Notes: generated by a model from the letters alone, not told the origin. A DNA stretch of 64,000 nt from Sanguibacter gelidistatuariae (GCF_900096585.1 NZ_FMYH01000002.1:331997-395996), one strand, 5' to 3'; shown: positions 8,578-17,474, numbered from the stretch's first letter. Translations and numbers: made by a program.

Positions 8578-9300
8578 GTTCGTCACCACGACGACGTCGT
8601 CGCCGAGCTGGTCGAGGACCGGCTGGGTGAGCTGGCGGGAGTTGCCGCCGCCGAGGTAGAGCCTGTCCCACCAGAAGACCGGGCGCAGACCGGCGACCAC
8701 GCGGGCGACCCTGCGCGACCACAGGCCGTTACCGAGGCGGCGACGTTCGATCTCCCCGATGTACTCGTCGTAGCTGGTCCCGCGGCGCAGGGGCGCGTGG
8801 GAGAGCTCGAGGTGGGGCGCGATCGCGCCGCCGTCGAAGTGTGCCGAGCCGAGACCGGTGCCCAGCGTGAGCACAAGCTCCAGGCCGGTTCCGGCGATGA
8901 CCCCGGCGCCGTGCAGCTCGGCGTCGTTGAGCACGAGGGTGGGCGCCGCGAGCCGTTCGGTGAGGGCAGCCCGGATGTCGAAGCCGGTCCACTGCTCGCG
9001 CAGCTCGGGGTCGACACGGGTCCGCGGACCGGATCGGGTGATGTAGTGCGGGGTGTGGATCACGACGCCGTGCCGGATCATCCCGGGCATGCCCACGCTG
9101 ACCCGGTCCGCGCGGGGGAGGTCGGCGGCCAGCGCGGCGATCGTGGAGACCAGCAGCGACGGCGGGAGCGGATACGGTGTGGGGACCCGAGCGGCCGGCG
9201 CGTGCGCAGTCCCTGCGGAGTCGAGCACGGCCGCCTTGATCCCGCCGCCTCCGCAGTCCACCGACAACGTGAGGGTCCCGGGTGAGTGCGCAAGAGCCAT
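8530..9300 (-). CDS. ROK-family / polyphosphate-glucokinase-like sugar kinase
   Basis: This 256-residue protein has the ATP-phosphate loop VDCGGGGIKAAVLD near the N-terminus (Asp15), a putative catalytic Asp126 in LVLNDAELHG, and a second phosphate motif LTLGTGLGS (144-152). The C-terminal YLGGGNSRQLTQ is like the end of polyphosphate glucokinases. The Cys-rich ROK zinc motif is absent, which is also true of polyphosphate glucokinases. It would phosphorylate a hexose such as glucose with ATP or polyphosphate. The usual glucokinase Glu-His after the second phosphate loop reads ELSHAP here, so activity towards glucose is uncertain. A TAGTGT box lies 6 bases before the ATG, suggesting a leaderless mRNA. 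Confidence 0.75.
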   Translation of the reverse strand: MALAHSPGTLTLSVDCGGGGIKAAVLDSAGTAHAPAARVPTPYPLPPSLLVSTIAALAADLPRADRVSVGMPGMIRHGVVIHTPHYITRSGPRTRVDPELREQWTGFDIRAALTERLAAPTLVLNDAELHGAGVIAGTGLELVLTLGTGLGSAHFDGGAIAPHLELSHAPLRRGTSYDEYIGEIERRRLGNGLWSRRVARVVAGLRPVFWWDRLYLGGGNSRQLTQPVLDQLGDDVVVVTNSAALVGGSRAWDLLT

Positions 9301-9306
9301 GTGCCC

Positions 9307-9312
9307 ACACTA
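9307..9312 (-). promoter_or_regulatory. -10 box of the ROK-family gene (leaderless type)
   Basis: On the minus strand TAGTGT ends 6 bases before the ATG at 9300, with no Shine-Dalgarno sequence in between. This is the geometry of a leaderless actinobacterial mRNA. Confidence 0.5.
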
Positions 9313-9350
9313 GTGGCACGCGGGCAGGGCGGTAGGCGATGATGTACGGC

Positions 9351-10229
9351 GTGATCCGCATCCGGCTCGACTTCTCCTACCGAGGTACCGACTTTGCCGG
9401 GTGGGCTACCCAGCCCGGCCTGCGGACCGTGGAGGGCGTGCTCGACGACGCGCTCACCACGGTCCTGCGCGTGCCGGCCCCGCGTGTCACCGTCGCCGGG
9501 CGCACCGACTCCGGAGTGCACTCCCGGGGTCAGGTGGCCCACCTGGACCTCGACCCGCAGGTGTGGGCACGGGTCGCCGGACGGCCGGGTGAGGCCCGGC
9601 GGACCCCGGCCCAGGCCCTGCTGTCCCGGCTCAACGGGGTGCTCCCCGGCGACCTGAGGGTGCGCGCGGTGAGCGAGGCCCCACCCGGCTTCGAGGCACG
9701 GTTCGGGGCGTTGCTGCGCCGGTACACCTTCCGCATCGCCGACGCCCCGGAGCTGCACGACCCGCTGACCCGCGACTGGGTGCTCTGGACCCGGCGCGGC
9801 CTCGACGTCGGCGCGATGCACGCAGCCCTCCAGCCGCTCCTGGGCGTGCGGGACTTCGCGGCCTTCTGCCGTCCCCGCCCGGGTGCCACGACCATCCGCC
9901 ACCTGCAGGAGTTCAGCTGGGAGCGGCCCTCACAGGGTCCCGATGCCGGGCTGGTCGTCGCGCGGATCCAGGCCGACGCGTTCTGTCACAACATGGTGCG
10001 GGCGCTCGTGGGCGCCTCGCTCGCCGTGGGGGAGGGCCGTCAGGACATCGACTGGCCCGCCCAGGTGCTCGCCCTCGGGGAGCGCGACCCACGGGCCGGG
10101 GTCATCGATGCGCACGGCCTCGTGCTCGAGGAGGTGCTCTATCCCCCGGACGCCGAGCTGGCGCTGCGCGCCGAGCAGATCCGGGCTCGCCGGATGGACG
10201 AGCACGTCTGGGTGCCGGGCGAGCCGTAG
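9351..10229 (+). CDS. truA: tRNA pseudouridine(38-40) synthase TruA
   Basis: TruA converts U38-U40 in the anticodon arm of many tRNAs to pseudouridine. The start at GTG 9351 gives VIRIRLDFSYRGTDFAGW and 292 residues, close to the family norm. An ATG at 9339 would add four residues. A GATGAT box ends 7 bases before the GTG, which favours 9351. The catalytic Asp53 lies in AGRTDSGVHSRGQ. Other TruA segments are RRYTFRI, LGVRDFAAFC and FCHNMVRALVG, where the motif helps place tRNA. It is divergent from the ROK-family gene and convergent with the DUF5709-type gene. Confidence 0.95.
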   Translation: MIRIRLDFSYRGTDFAGWATQPGLRTVEGVLDDALTTVLRVPAPRVTVAGRTDSGVHSRGQVAHLDLDPQVWARVAGRPGEARRTPAQALLSRLNGVLPGDLRVRAVSEAPPGFEARFGALLRRYTFRIADAPELHDPLTRDWVLWTRRGLDVGAMHAALQPLLGVRDFAAFCRPRPGATTIRHLQEFSWERPSQGPDAGLVVARIQADAFCHNMVRALVGASLAVGEGRQDIDWPAQVLALGERDPRAGVIDAHGLVLEEVLYPPDAELALRAEQIRARRMDEHVWVPGEP

Positions 10230-10254
10230 GCCAGCCCTGTCTGCCCGGTCGGTC

Positions 10255-10656
10255 TCAGGGCTCCTGGATGACGTGCATGGCGGCTTCCTCGGCGGTCGCC
10301 GCCCCGCCGGCCACACCCTCGTCCTCGGCGAAGGTGTCGTTCACCCGCCCGTCCAGGGCATCGGAGTCGGCGACCAGCCGCCCCGCGCGGTCGGGCTCGC
10401 CGCCGCCGATGTCAGGGCGGTCCCAGACGTCGGGCTCCTCCTGGGCGAGGTGCTGGTCGAGGGACTCCCCGGTGCTCTCCTCCCGTGCGGTCTCACCGAA
10501 GTGGTTGTTGCGGTCGCGCTCGGGAGGGGAGTACCCCTCGTCGAGCAGGTCGTCGACGCCGCGCTCGAGGAGGGTGTCCTCCTTGGTCAGCTGGTCGGAG
10601 TCGACCTCCGAGCCGAGCTCGGGGTCCGTGCCGGGGTCTGATGTGTTGTTGCTCAT
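10255..10656 (-). CDS. Acidic DUF5709-type protein
   Basis: This 133-residue hydrophilic and strongly acidic protein has no signal peptide or membrane segment. It contains the segments DTLLERGVDDLLDEGYSPPERD, split by acidic stretches, and GGEPDRAGRLV, EEAAMHVIQ near the C-terminus. This pattern is that of the actinobacterial DUF5709 family, of unknown function. The ATG at 10656 is preceded at 6 bases by AAGTGT, a plausible leaderless -10. It is convergent with truA (25 bases) and divergent from the ABC-F gene. The family name is recognition from memory of the pattern. Confidence 0.75.
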   Translation of the reverse strand: MSNNTSDPGTDPELGSEVDSDQLTKEDTLLERGVDDLLDEGYSPPERDRNNHFGETAREESTGESLDQHLAQEEPDVWDRPDIGGGEPDRAGRLVADSDALDGRVNDTFAEDEGVAGGAATAEEAAMHVIQEP

Positions 10657-10773
10657 GACCCCACACTTGCACCGGACCAGGGAGAATGCATGTCGGGCGC
10701 GCGTCCGCGGTCGAGCCGATCGGGGCACGGAAAGGGTTCGCCTCTTCCGGCCCCCAGGCCGCACACTTGGTCG

Positions 10774-12474
10774 GTGGGCCATATCGACATCAACGACATC
10801 AGCTACTTCCTCCCCGACGGGCGTCCCCTGCTCTCGGGAGTGAACCTCCGGGTGGGCGACGGCGCCAAGGTCGCCCTGGTCGGTCCCAACGGGGCCGGCA
10901 AGACGACGCTCATGCGGATCGTCGCCGACGACCTCGCCCCGCACAGCGGCCGGGTGAACCGCAGCGGCGGCCTCGGGGTCATGCGTCAGTTCGTCGGCCG
11001 GATCGACGACGACCGCACCATCCGGGACCTGCTCACCGATCTCGCCCCGCCCGCGGTGCGCGAGGCCGGGATCGAGCTGGCCGCCGCGGAGCTGGCGATG
11101 ATGACGGCCGAGGACGAACCGACCCAGATGCGCTACGCGCAGGCGATCGCCGACTGGTCCGACGCCCGCGGCTACGAGGCCGAGAACGACTGGGACCACG
11201 TGACCGACGAGGTCCTGTCCATCCCCTTCGAGCGGGCCCAGTGGCGCGAGGTCCGGACACTGTCCGGCGGGGAGCAGAAGCGTCTTGTCCTTACGTCGCT
11301 GCTGCGCGGCCCTGAAGAGGTGCTGCTGCTCGACGAACCGGACAACTACCTCGACGTGCCCACCAAGCGGTGGCTGGAGACCCAGCTTGCCGCGACCGCC
11401 AAGACCGTCCTGTTCATCAGCCACGACCGGGAGCTGCTCTCGCGGACCGCGACCCAGGTCGCCTCGCTCGAGCCGAACCCGTCCGGGGGGTCCATCTGGG
11501 TCCACAGCGGAGGCTTCGCGACCTACGGGGCGGCTCGCGACGACCGGATGAGCCGGCTCGAGGAGATGCGCCGACGCTGGGACGAGGAGCACGCCAAGCT
11601 CAAGGACCTGGTGAACGCGCTCAAGAACAAGTCCGCCTTCAACGACGGGCTGGCCAGTCGGTACCAGGCCGCCCAGAGCAGGCTGCGCCGCTTCGAGGAC
11701 GCCGGACCGCCCGAGGTGGTCGTCCGCGAGCAGAACGTCCGGGTCCGCCTGACCGGCGGTCGCACCGCCAAGCGCGCGGTCGTCGCGGGGGCCCTCGAGC
11801 TCACCGGCCTGATGGAACCTTTCGACGCCGAGGTCTGGTTCGGCGACCGGGTCGCGGTCCTGGGCTCCAACGGCTCGGGGAAGTCCCACTTCATGCGGCT
11901 GCTCGCCGCGGGTGGGTCGAACCCGGACCCCGCCGACTCCGACCACGCCCCGGTCCCGGGCGGGGCCCCGGTGCACGGTGGACCGGTCGCGCACACCGGG
12001 ACGGTCACGCTCGGCTCACGGGTGCGTCCGGGATGGTTCGCGCAGAACCACACCCACCCCGAGTTCGACGGCAAGACGCTGCTGGACATCCTGCACCGCG
12101 GGGAGGGCGCCCGGGACGGGATGAGCCGGGAGCCGGCGAGCAAGGCGCTCGACCGCTACGAGCTCGCCGGCCAGGCCGAGCAGCGCTTCGAGACCCTGTC
12201 CGGTGGGCAGCAGGCCCGCTTCCAGATCCTGCTGCTCGAGCTGGGGGGAGCGACCCTGCTGCTGCTCGACGAGCCGACCGACAACCTCGACCTGCACTCG
12301 GCCGAGGCGCTCGAGGCCGGGCTGGCGCAGTTCGAGGGCACGGTCGTCGCCGTCACCCACGACCGGTGGTTCGCGCGCGGGTTCGACCGCTTCCTCGTCT
12401 TCGGCAGCGACGGCCGGGTGCAGCTGACCGACGAGCCAGTGTGGGACGTGGAACGGGTCCGGCGCGAGCGCTGA
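10774..12474 (+). CDS. ABC-F family ATPase
   Basis: The 566-residue product has two ATPase domains and no membrane segments, the ABC-F layout. Domain one has the Walker A GPNGAGKTT (37-45), signature LSGGEQKR and Walker B LLLDEPDNYLD. Domain two has GSNGSGKSH, LSGGQQAR and LLLDEPTDNLD. The charged linker between them (about 255-310) contains RRWDEEHAKLKDLVN. ABC-F proteins act on ribosomes, resolving stalled translation or protecting against antibiotics; which applies is not visible. GTG 10774 was chosen because it yields the usual VGHIDI start; the ATG at 10690 would add 28 unconserved residues. A Gly/Pro/His-rich insert follows the second Walker A. Confidence 0.9.
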   Translation: MGHIDINDISYFLPDGRPLLSGVNLRVGDGAKVALVGPNGAGKTTLMRIVADDLAPHSGRVNRSGGLGVMRQFVGRIDDDRTIRDLLTDLAPPAVREAGIELAAAELAMMTAEDEPTQMRYAQAIADWSDARGYEAENDWDHVTDEVLSIPFERAQWREVRTLSGGEQKRLVLTSLLRGPEEVLLLDEPDNYLDVPTKRWLETQLAATAKTVLFISHDRELLSRTATQVASLEPNPSGGSIWVHSGGFATYGAARDDRMSRLEEMRRRWDEEHAKLKDLVNALKNKSAFNDGLASRYQAAQSRLRRFEDAGPPEVVVREQNVRVRLTGGRTAKRAVVAGALELTGLMEPFDAEVWFGDRVAVLGSNGSGKSHFMRLLAAGGSNPDPADSDHAPVPGGAPVHGGPVAHTGTVTLGSRVRPGWFAQNHTHPEFDGKTLLDILHRGEGARDGMSREPASKALDRYELAGQAEQRFETLSGGQQARFQILLLELGGATLLLLDEPTDNLDLHSAEALEAGLAQFEGTVVAVTHDRWFARGFDRFLVFGSDGRVQLTDEPVWDVERVRRER

Positions 12475-12478
12475 GCCC

Positions 12479-12506
12479 GCGCCCGGGTGCGGTATCACCC
12501 GGGCGC
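12479..12506. terminator. Bidirectional hairpin between convergent genes
   Basis: An 11-bp perfect stem (12479-12489 with 12496-12506) and a 6-base loop lie between the stop of the ABC-F gene and the stop of the convergent arabinofuranosidase gene. No T-run is present on either side. Confidence 0.65.
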
Positions 12507-12531
12507 CGAGCCGGGGACACGTCGACCGTGC

Positions 12532-14061
12532 TCAGGGGGCCAGCTCGAGGGAGACGGTGACGTAGGAGTGGGCCGGCAGGTCCACCTCGAGGCCGAGGGC
12601 GTGCGTGCGGATACCCGTGTGCAGAACCGGCGCGACGGCGTCGGGCACCTCGGGGGTGTTGTGCGCCTGGATGTCGCTCGCGCCGAGCAATCGCGCCGAG
12701 AACGCGCTCACCGCCCGCCCGCGCAGGTCGAGCACCACGGTGCGGGGGCCCTCCGCGTCCAGGTTGGACAGCGAGACCAGGGCCGTGTCGCCCTTGGTGG
12801 AGGCCGAGGCCGAGAGCAGGTTGAGCGCCGATCCCTCCACCTCGCGCGTGGGCAGGTCGCCCTTGAGGTGCACGGGGAGCTGCTGGGCGTCGTGGTGCCC
12901 GGTGTTCATCTCGAAGACGTGGTAGGTCGGCGTCAGGACCAGTGCGCCGGAGTCCGGGTCGGTGAGGATCATGGCCTGCAGCACGTTGACGGTCTGGGCG
13001 ATGTTCGCCATGGCCACGCGGTCGGCGAAGGCGTGGAAGACGTCGAAGTGGACGGTCGCCACGAGCGCGTCGCGCAGGGTGTTCTGCTGGTACAGGAAGC
13101 CCGGGTTGGTGCCCTCCTCCACGTTCCACCAGGTGCCCCACTCGTCGACGATCAGGCCGACGGTGCGCTCGGGGTCGTAGCAGTCCATGATCGCGGCGTG
13201 CCCGCGCACGAGCTCCTCGATCCGGGCGGCCCGCTTCATCGTCAGGTAGTACTCCTCCCGGGTGAAGGACGTCGCGTCGCCCTTGTCCTCCCACGGCCCG
13301 GTGTGGGTGTAGTAGTGCAGGGACAGGCCCTGGAAGAAGTTGTTGGGCGTGCGCGAGCACCCCAGGCAGGAGAGCGCCTTCATGAGCGTCTCGGTCCAGG
13401 TGTAGTCGTCGACGTTCGCGCCGGCGGCGATCTTGTAGACCTGGTTCTCGCCGTGGTTGCGGACGTACGTGCCGTACTGGCGCGCGAGGCTCGCGTAGTG
13501 CTGGGCGTCCATGTTCCCCCCGCACCCCCATGCCTCGTTGCCGATCCCGAAGAAGGGCACCTTCCACGGCTCGTCCTGCCCGTGCTCGCGGCGCAGGCTC
13601 GCCATCGGTGAGTCGTCGCCGCGGGTCAGGTACTCGACCCACTCGCTCATCTCGCGTACCGTGCCCGATCCGACGTTGCCGTTGACGTAGGGCTCGGCCC
13701 CGAGCAGCTCGCACAGCTTCATGAATTCGTGGGTGCCGAAGGAGTTGTCCTCCACGACGTCGCCCCAGTGCGAGTTGACCATCCGAGGGCGGTCTTCGCG
13801 TGGGCCGACGCCGTCGCGCCAGTGGTAGTCGTCGGCGAAGCAGCCGCCCGGCCAGCGCAGGTTCGGGATGCTCAGCGCCCTCAGCGCCTCGACGACGTCG
13901 AGGCGGATGCCGCCCTCGTTCGGGATGTCGGAGTCCTCGCCCACCCAGAAGCCGCCGTAGATGCAGCGGCCCAGGTGCTCGGCGAAGTGGCCATAGACGT
14001 GGCGGGAGATGGTGGGACCGGGTACATCGAGGTTGATGACGGCGGTTGTGGTGGTTGACAC
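12532..14061 (-). CDS. Alpha-L-arabinofuranosidase, glycoside hydrolase family 51
   Basis: This 509-residue protein has no signal peptide, so it should act in the cytoplasm on imported arabino-oligosaccharides, releasing terminal L-arabinose. GH51 landmarks are [35 protein letters not shown], the acid/base Glu in [11 protein letters not shown] (about 176) and the nucleophile Glu in IVDEWGTWW (about 307). The C-terminal 140 residues form the beta-sandwich typical of the family. GTG 14061 has GGAG nine bases upstream; a TTG at 14076 is possible but lacks support. It is the last gene of an operon with two ABC permeases and a binding protein, so uptake and hydrolysis are joined. Confidence 0.93.
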   Translation of the reverse strand: MSTTTTAVINLDVPGPTISRHVYGHFAEHLGRCIYGGFWVGEDSDIPNEGGIRLDVVEALRALSIPNLRWPGGCFADDYHWRDGVGPREDRPRMVNSHWGDVVEDNSFGTHEFMKLCELLGAEPYVNGNVGSGTVREMSEWVEYLTRGDDSPMASLRREHGQDEPWKVPFFGIGNEAWGCGGNMDAQHYASLARQYGTYVRNHGENQVYKIAAGANVDDYTWTETLMKALSCLGCSRTPNNFFQGLSLHYYTHTGPWEDKGDATSFTREEYYLTMKRAARIEELVRGHAAIMDCYDPERTVGLIVDEWGTWWNVEEGTNPGFLYQQNTLRDALVATVHFDVFHAFADRVAMANIAQTVNVLQAMILTDPDSGALVLTPTYHVFEMNTGHHDAQQLPVHLKGDLPTREVEGSALNLLSASASTKGDTALVSLSNLDAEGPRTVVLDLRGRAVSAFSARLLGASDIQAHNTPEVPDAVAPVLHTGIRTHALGLEVDLPAHSYVTVSLELAP

Positions 14062-14106
14062 GTGAGGAGGCTCCAAGTCGGGGTAGAAGCGGGGACGGGT
14101 GGTGGA

Positions 14107-14931
14107 TCAGCCTTTGACGCCCCCGGCCAGCAGGCCGTTGACGATGTGCTTCTGGGTGAAGACGAAGAAGATGACCATCGGGATGAGGGCGACGACGGAG
14201 ACGGTCATGAACATCGGCCAGTCGGTCGTGAACTCCGAGACGGCGTTGTAGACCTGCAGCACGATCGTGCGCTTGCCGGGCGAGGAGATGAACACCGTCG
14301 GCAGGAGGAAGTCGTTCCACACCCACATGGTCTGAAACACCCCCACCGTGAACAGGATCGGCTTGATGAGCGGCAGCACGATGCGCCAGAAGATCTGGAA
14401 CGCTCCAGCCCCATCGAGGCGCGCGGCCTCGATGATCTCGAAGGGCAGCGTGCGGATATAGCCCTGGATGAGGAAGTAGCAGAAGATCGCCCCTCCCATG
14501 TACATCACGACGAGGCCGTTGAGGCTGTCGACGAGCTTGAAGCCGACCAGGGTCCGATAGAGCGGGATGAGGGTGGACTGGCCGGGAACGATGAACCCCA
14601 GGAGCAGGACGCCCCCCAGGAAGGCGTTCAGCTTGCTGGTGCGCATGACCATCGCGTACGCGGCCATCGCGCCGACCACAAGCTGCAGGATCACCGACAG
14701 TGCTGTCACGTACAGCGTGTTGGCGAAGGACCGGAAGATGCGAGGGTCGCTGAAGACCTCCTTGAAGTTTCCGAAGAACCACTCCGTGGGAGGGGACAGC
14801 GGGGAAGCCACCATGTCGGCCTGGGTCTTGAAGGTGTTGATGACGATGTAGTAGAGCGGGATGGCGACGAAGCAGGCCATGGTGATCATGACCACGCTCA
14901 GGAGGGCGCGACGCCACATCGGAGCCTTCAT
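14107..14931 (-). CDS. ABC sugar transporter permease, MalG type
   Basis: A 274-residue inner-membrane protein with six predicted helices, starting with WRRALLSVVMITMACFVAIP. The EAA loop EAARLDGAGAFQIFWRI, which docks the ATPase, is near residue 190, and the C-terminus is FTQKHIVNGLLAGGVKG, typical of MalG/carbohydrate uptake family 1 permeases. The ATG at 14931 overlaps the end of the upstream permease by 4 bases, so the two are co-translated. No ATPase gene is present here; such actinobacterial systems usually share an MsiK-type ATPase encoded elsewhere. Confidence 0.93.
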   Translation of the reverse strand: MKAPMWRRALLSVVMITMACFVAIPLYYIVINTFKTQADMVASPLSPPTEWFFGNFKEVFSDPRIFRSFANTLYVTALSVILQLVVGAMAAYAMVMRTSKLNAFLGGVLLLGFIVPGQSTLIPLYRTLVGFKLVDSLNGLVVMYMGGAIFCYFLIQGYIRTLPFEIIEAARLDGAGAFQIFWRIVLPLIKPILFTVGVFQTMWVWNDFLLPTVFISSPGKRTIVLQVYNAVSEFTTDWPMFMTVSVVALIPMVIFFVFTQKHIVNGLLAGGVKG

Positions 14932-15902
14932 GTGAACCGCCTCTCGATCGTCTTGGTCAGTCGGAGCTGACCGAAGGCCAGCAGCCCGACGGCGAGGGTG
15001 AAGAGCACAGCGAGGGCCGAGGCCAGTCCGTAGCGCCCCTGTCCCACCCCGGAGACCACGATCGACTGCGTGATCGTGTAGGTGGAGAACCCGGGTCCGC
15101 CGTTGGTGAGGGTGTACGGCAGGTCGAAGACCTTCAACCCTCCGGTCATCAGCAGGAACGTGCTGATCACCATGGCCGGGGTCAGGAGCGGGAGGGTGAT
15201 CGCGAAGAACTGCTGCCGCGGGGAGGCGCCGTCGATCTTGGCCACCTCGTAGTAGTCGTCCGGGATGGACTGCAGGTAGGCCGTGTAGAGCACGGCGTGC
15301 CATCCGACGGCGCCCCAGACGCCGACGACGATCACGGAGAGCTTGGCGAGGTTGTCCACGGACAACCAGCCGATGGGTCCGATGCCGAACACCGTCTTGA
15401 GGACCGAGTTGAGCACGCCGGACTCGAGCGGGGACAGGATGTAGCGCCAGACCAGGCCGAGGATCGCCATGCTGGGGATTGCGGGGAAGAACCACAACGA
15501 CCGCACGAAGTTGCGTCCGAAGAAGGCCTTGTTGAGCTGGACCGCCAGCGGGATCGCCAGGGCCGTGATGATGATGGTTGTTCCCACGCCGAACAGCAGC
15601 GTGAAGCTGAGCCCCGCGAGCATCGAGGGATCGGTCAGAATCACCTTGTAGTTGTGCAGACCGATGAAGTTGGTCTCGGGGCTGTAGCCCGTGAAGTCGG
15701 TCAGGCTCCAGTAGAAGGTCTGCCCGAGCGGGATGACGAAGAGGAACACGAAGACGACGATCGCGGGTAGAAGGAATGCCTGGTTGACGGTGATCTGCTT
15801 CCAGCCGCCCGCGGTCCCACCCCCGATGCCGCGCCGTGTGCTCCGCCCGCCAATTTTTTCGGCGTCTCCGGCGGGGCTCCGCCGGTTGAGCAGTGCTGTC
15901 AT
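14928..15902 (-). CDS. ABC sugar transporter permease, MalF type
   Basis: A 324-residue permease with an N-terminal cytoplasmic stretch of about 35 residues and six membrane helices, the first being NQAFLLPAIVVFVFLFVIPLG. The EAA loop EVAKIDGASPRQQFF is near residue 225. Together with the MalG-type protein it forms the membrane channel for the lipoprotein encoded just upstream. The gap to the binding-protein gene is 79 bases. The likely substrate is an arabinose-containing oligosaccharide, inferred from the adjacent GH51 enzyme. Confidence 0.93.
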   Translation of the reverse strand: MTALLNRRSPAGDAEKIGGRSTRRGIGGGTAGGWKQITVNQAFLLPAIVVFVFLFVIPLGQTFYWSLTDFTGYSPETNFIGLHNYKVILTDPSMLAGLSFTLLFGVGTTIIITALAIPLAVQLNKAFFGRNFVRSLWFFPAIPSMAILGLVWRYILSPLESGVLNSVLKTVFGIGPIGWLSVDNLAKLSVIVVGVWGAVGWHAVLYTAYLQSIPDDYYEVAKIDGASPRQQFFAITLPLLTPAMVISTFLLMTGGLKVFDLPYTLTNGGPGFSTYTITQSIVVSGVGQGRYGLASALAVLFTLAVGLLAFGQLRLTKTIERRFT

Positions 15903-15981
15903 GTCTGGGTCGCCTTTCGCAGTGTGCGAGCGACGCGGGGAGGCCGAAGCGGCCTCCCCGCGTCGCCGAGCTTTTGCTAGC

Positions 15982-17226
15982 TCAGGATGCTGCGAGCTTG
16001 GAGTCCATCGCCTTGGCGACCTCGGCCGGCGTGATCTGGCCCTGGATCATCCGCTGGATCTGCGCCACGGCCTCGACGTTGAGGATGTCCTCCGAGCGCT
16101 GCCAGGAGATCATCGGCAGGTAGAGGTCGCCGGCCCGGATCGCGCCGGCGAGCGGGGCGAAGGCCTCGTCGACGGGCGGGTCGAAGTCGCTCGTGACGGT
16201 GACGTCGTTCGTCTGGGCCTGATAGACCTTCACGCCCTCCGGTGAGGAGAGGAACGTCAGGAAGGTCTTGGCGGCCGCCTGCTTGGCCTCGCTCGACTTG
16301 GAGTTGATGGCGTAGCCGGGTGACGCGGCTCCGGCGAGGAACGGTGCGTTCCCGTCGATGCCGGGGATGGCGGAGTAGGCGAAGTTGAGGTCGGGAGCCG
16401 CCTCGCGCACCGGTGCGATGATCCACGGGCCGGCGTTGATGATGGCGACGCGACCGTTGGCGAACTCGTCACGGACCATGTCGCCGTCCAGGCCCACGAC
16501 GTCCTTGGACATGATGCCCTCGGTGAAGACGCGGTTGTACTCCGTGAGCGCCGGTGTCCACTGCTCCTCGAAGGTCGACGCACCGGAGAAGATCTGGTCG
16601 TCGAGCGTGGGGCTCATGGACGCGCCCTGAGCGCCGACCCAGGAGGAGATGGTGGTCGGCATCTGGTCGACGCTCTCGAGGAACGGCGTGATGCCTGCGT
16701 CCTTGAGCTTGGTGCACATCTCGAGGAACTCGTCCCAGGTCTCGGGGATCGCGTCGTACCCGACCTCGGCCAGGAGGTCTTTGTTGTAGGCGTAGCCGGC
16801 CGCCCAGGAGGACACGGACAGGCCGTACACGGCTCCGTCGCGGCCGTAGGTCTCCTGGTTGAACTCGGCGACGTTGTCGAGGAACGGCTCGCCGGCCAGG
16901 TCGACGACGTGGCCGCCGTCGATGAGGTTGGTCTTGTTCTCGGCTGCGATGAGGAAGACGTCGGGGGCCGTGCCGGAGAGCACGCGCGTCTGGAGGGCCT
17001 GGATGTACTCGGCGACCGGTGGCGAGTAGGAGGTCTCGACCTTGATCTCGGGGTGGGCCGTGGCGAAGGCGTCGAGGACCGGGGTCATCTGCGCCTCGCC
17101 CGTCCAGGACAGGAAGGTGATCGTGGTCTTGCCGGAGTCGTCGCCATCACCGCTGCCGCATGCGGAGAGGGTGAGGGCCATGGCTGCCGCCATCGCAGTG
17201 GCGATGATGAGTGGGCGTCGCTTCAT
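15982..17226 (-). CDS. ABC sugar-binding lipoprotein, family 1
   Basis: This 414-residue protein has a lipoprotein signal (MKRRPLIIATAMAAAMALTL then lipobox LSAC, Cys at about 23), so it should be anchored outside the membrane. It continues with a Ser/Asp/Gly spacer and a family-1 solute-binding fold (TITFLSWTGEAQMTPVLDAF, GTAPDVFLIAAENK, ANGRVAIINAGPWIIAPVR). It would bind the sugar and deliver it to the two permeases downstream. ATG 17226 has GAAGGAGTTCCCTC upstream; a farther start would add a non-signal extension. A LacI-type palindrome lies about 105 bases upstream. Confidence 0.93.
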   Translation of the reverse strand: MKRRPLIIATAMAAAMALTLSACGSGDGDDSGKTTITFLSWTGEAQMTPVLDAFATAHPEIKVETSYSPPVAEYIQALQTRVLSGTAPDVFLIAAENKTNLIDGGHVVDLAGEPFLDNVAEFNQETYGRDGAVYGLSVSSWAAGYAYNKDLLAEVGYDAIPETWDEFLEMCTKLKDAGITPFLESVDQMPTTISSWVGAQGASMSPTLDDQIFSGASTFEEQWTPALTEYNRVFTEGIMSKDVVGLDGDMVRDEFANGRVAIINAGPWIIAPVREAAPDLNFAYSAIPGIDGNAPFLAGAASPGYAINSKSSEAKQAAAKTFLTFLSSPEGVKVYQAQTNDVTVTSDFDPPVDEAFAPLAGAIRAGDLYLPMISWQRSEDILNVEAVAQIQRMIQGQITPAEVAKAMDSKLAAS

Positions 17227-17331
17227 GAGGGAACTCCTTCGTTTCCAGGGGCGTGCACTGCTCGCACCGGCGCGTCGATCTCTCCGGTGAGGTGGGTCGG
17301 CCGCATTGCCGACTACGCTCGTCATCGAGGT

Positions 17332-17347
17332 GGTATATCGATACACC
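17332..17347. promoter_or_regulatory. LacI-type operator upstream of the sugar-transport operon
   Basis: GGTATATCGATACACC is a 16-base near-palindrome (14 of 16 positions symmetric) with the central CG typical of LacI-family sites. It lies in the divergent region between the binding-protein gene and the lacI-type gene, nearer the transport operon. Confidence 0.6.
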
Positions 17348-17435
17348 TGGGTGTTGAAGAGGACTCTGGCACCTCGCCCCCGAGGTCGTCAACCCTCGAC
17401 GATCACGTTTTGAGAACGTTCACATCTGGAGCCGT

Positions 17436-17453
17436 GTGGGAACGTGTTCCCAC
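17436..17453. promoter_or_regulatory. LacI-type operator before the lacI-family gene
   Basis: GTGGGAACGTGTTCCCAC has perfect 8-base arms around a central GT. It ends 21 bases before the regulator's start, a good place for autoregulation. A second smaller palindrome, GAACGTTC at 17414-17421, lies one to two turns upstream and shares the GAACGT core. Confidence 0.7.
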
Positions 17454-17474
17454 CAGTGCGTGAAAGGAACCACC

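Noticed and set aside
10255-11994. A 579-codon minus-strand frame whose end is the DUF5709-type protein
   Set aside because: Only the last 133 codons have protein-like conservation. The upstream part is antisense to the ABC-F gene, and a good ATG with a -10 box marks the real start.
12353-14917. An 854-codon open frame opposite or beside the arabinofuranosidase and permease genes
   Set aside because: It is in another frame of the same strand as well-supported enzymes, has Arg/Pro/His-rich low-complexity composition typical of high-GC shadow frames, and no domain.
17436-17474. GTG at 17436 as the start of the LacI-type protein
   Set aside because: It lies inside an 18-base operator palindrome, and the GTG at 17475 has a ribosome binding site and gives the usual LacI N-terminus.
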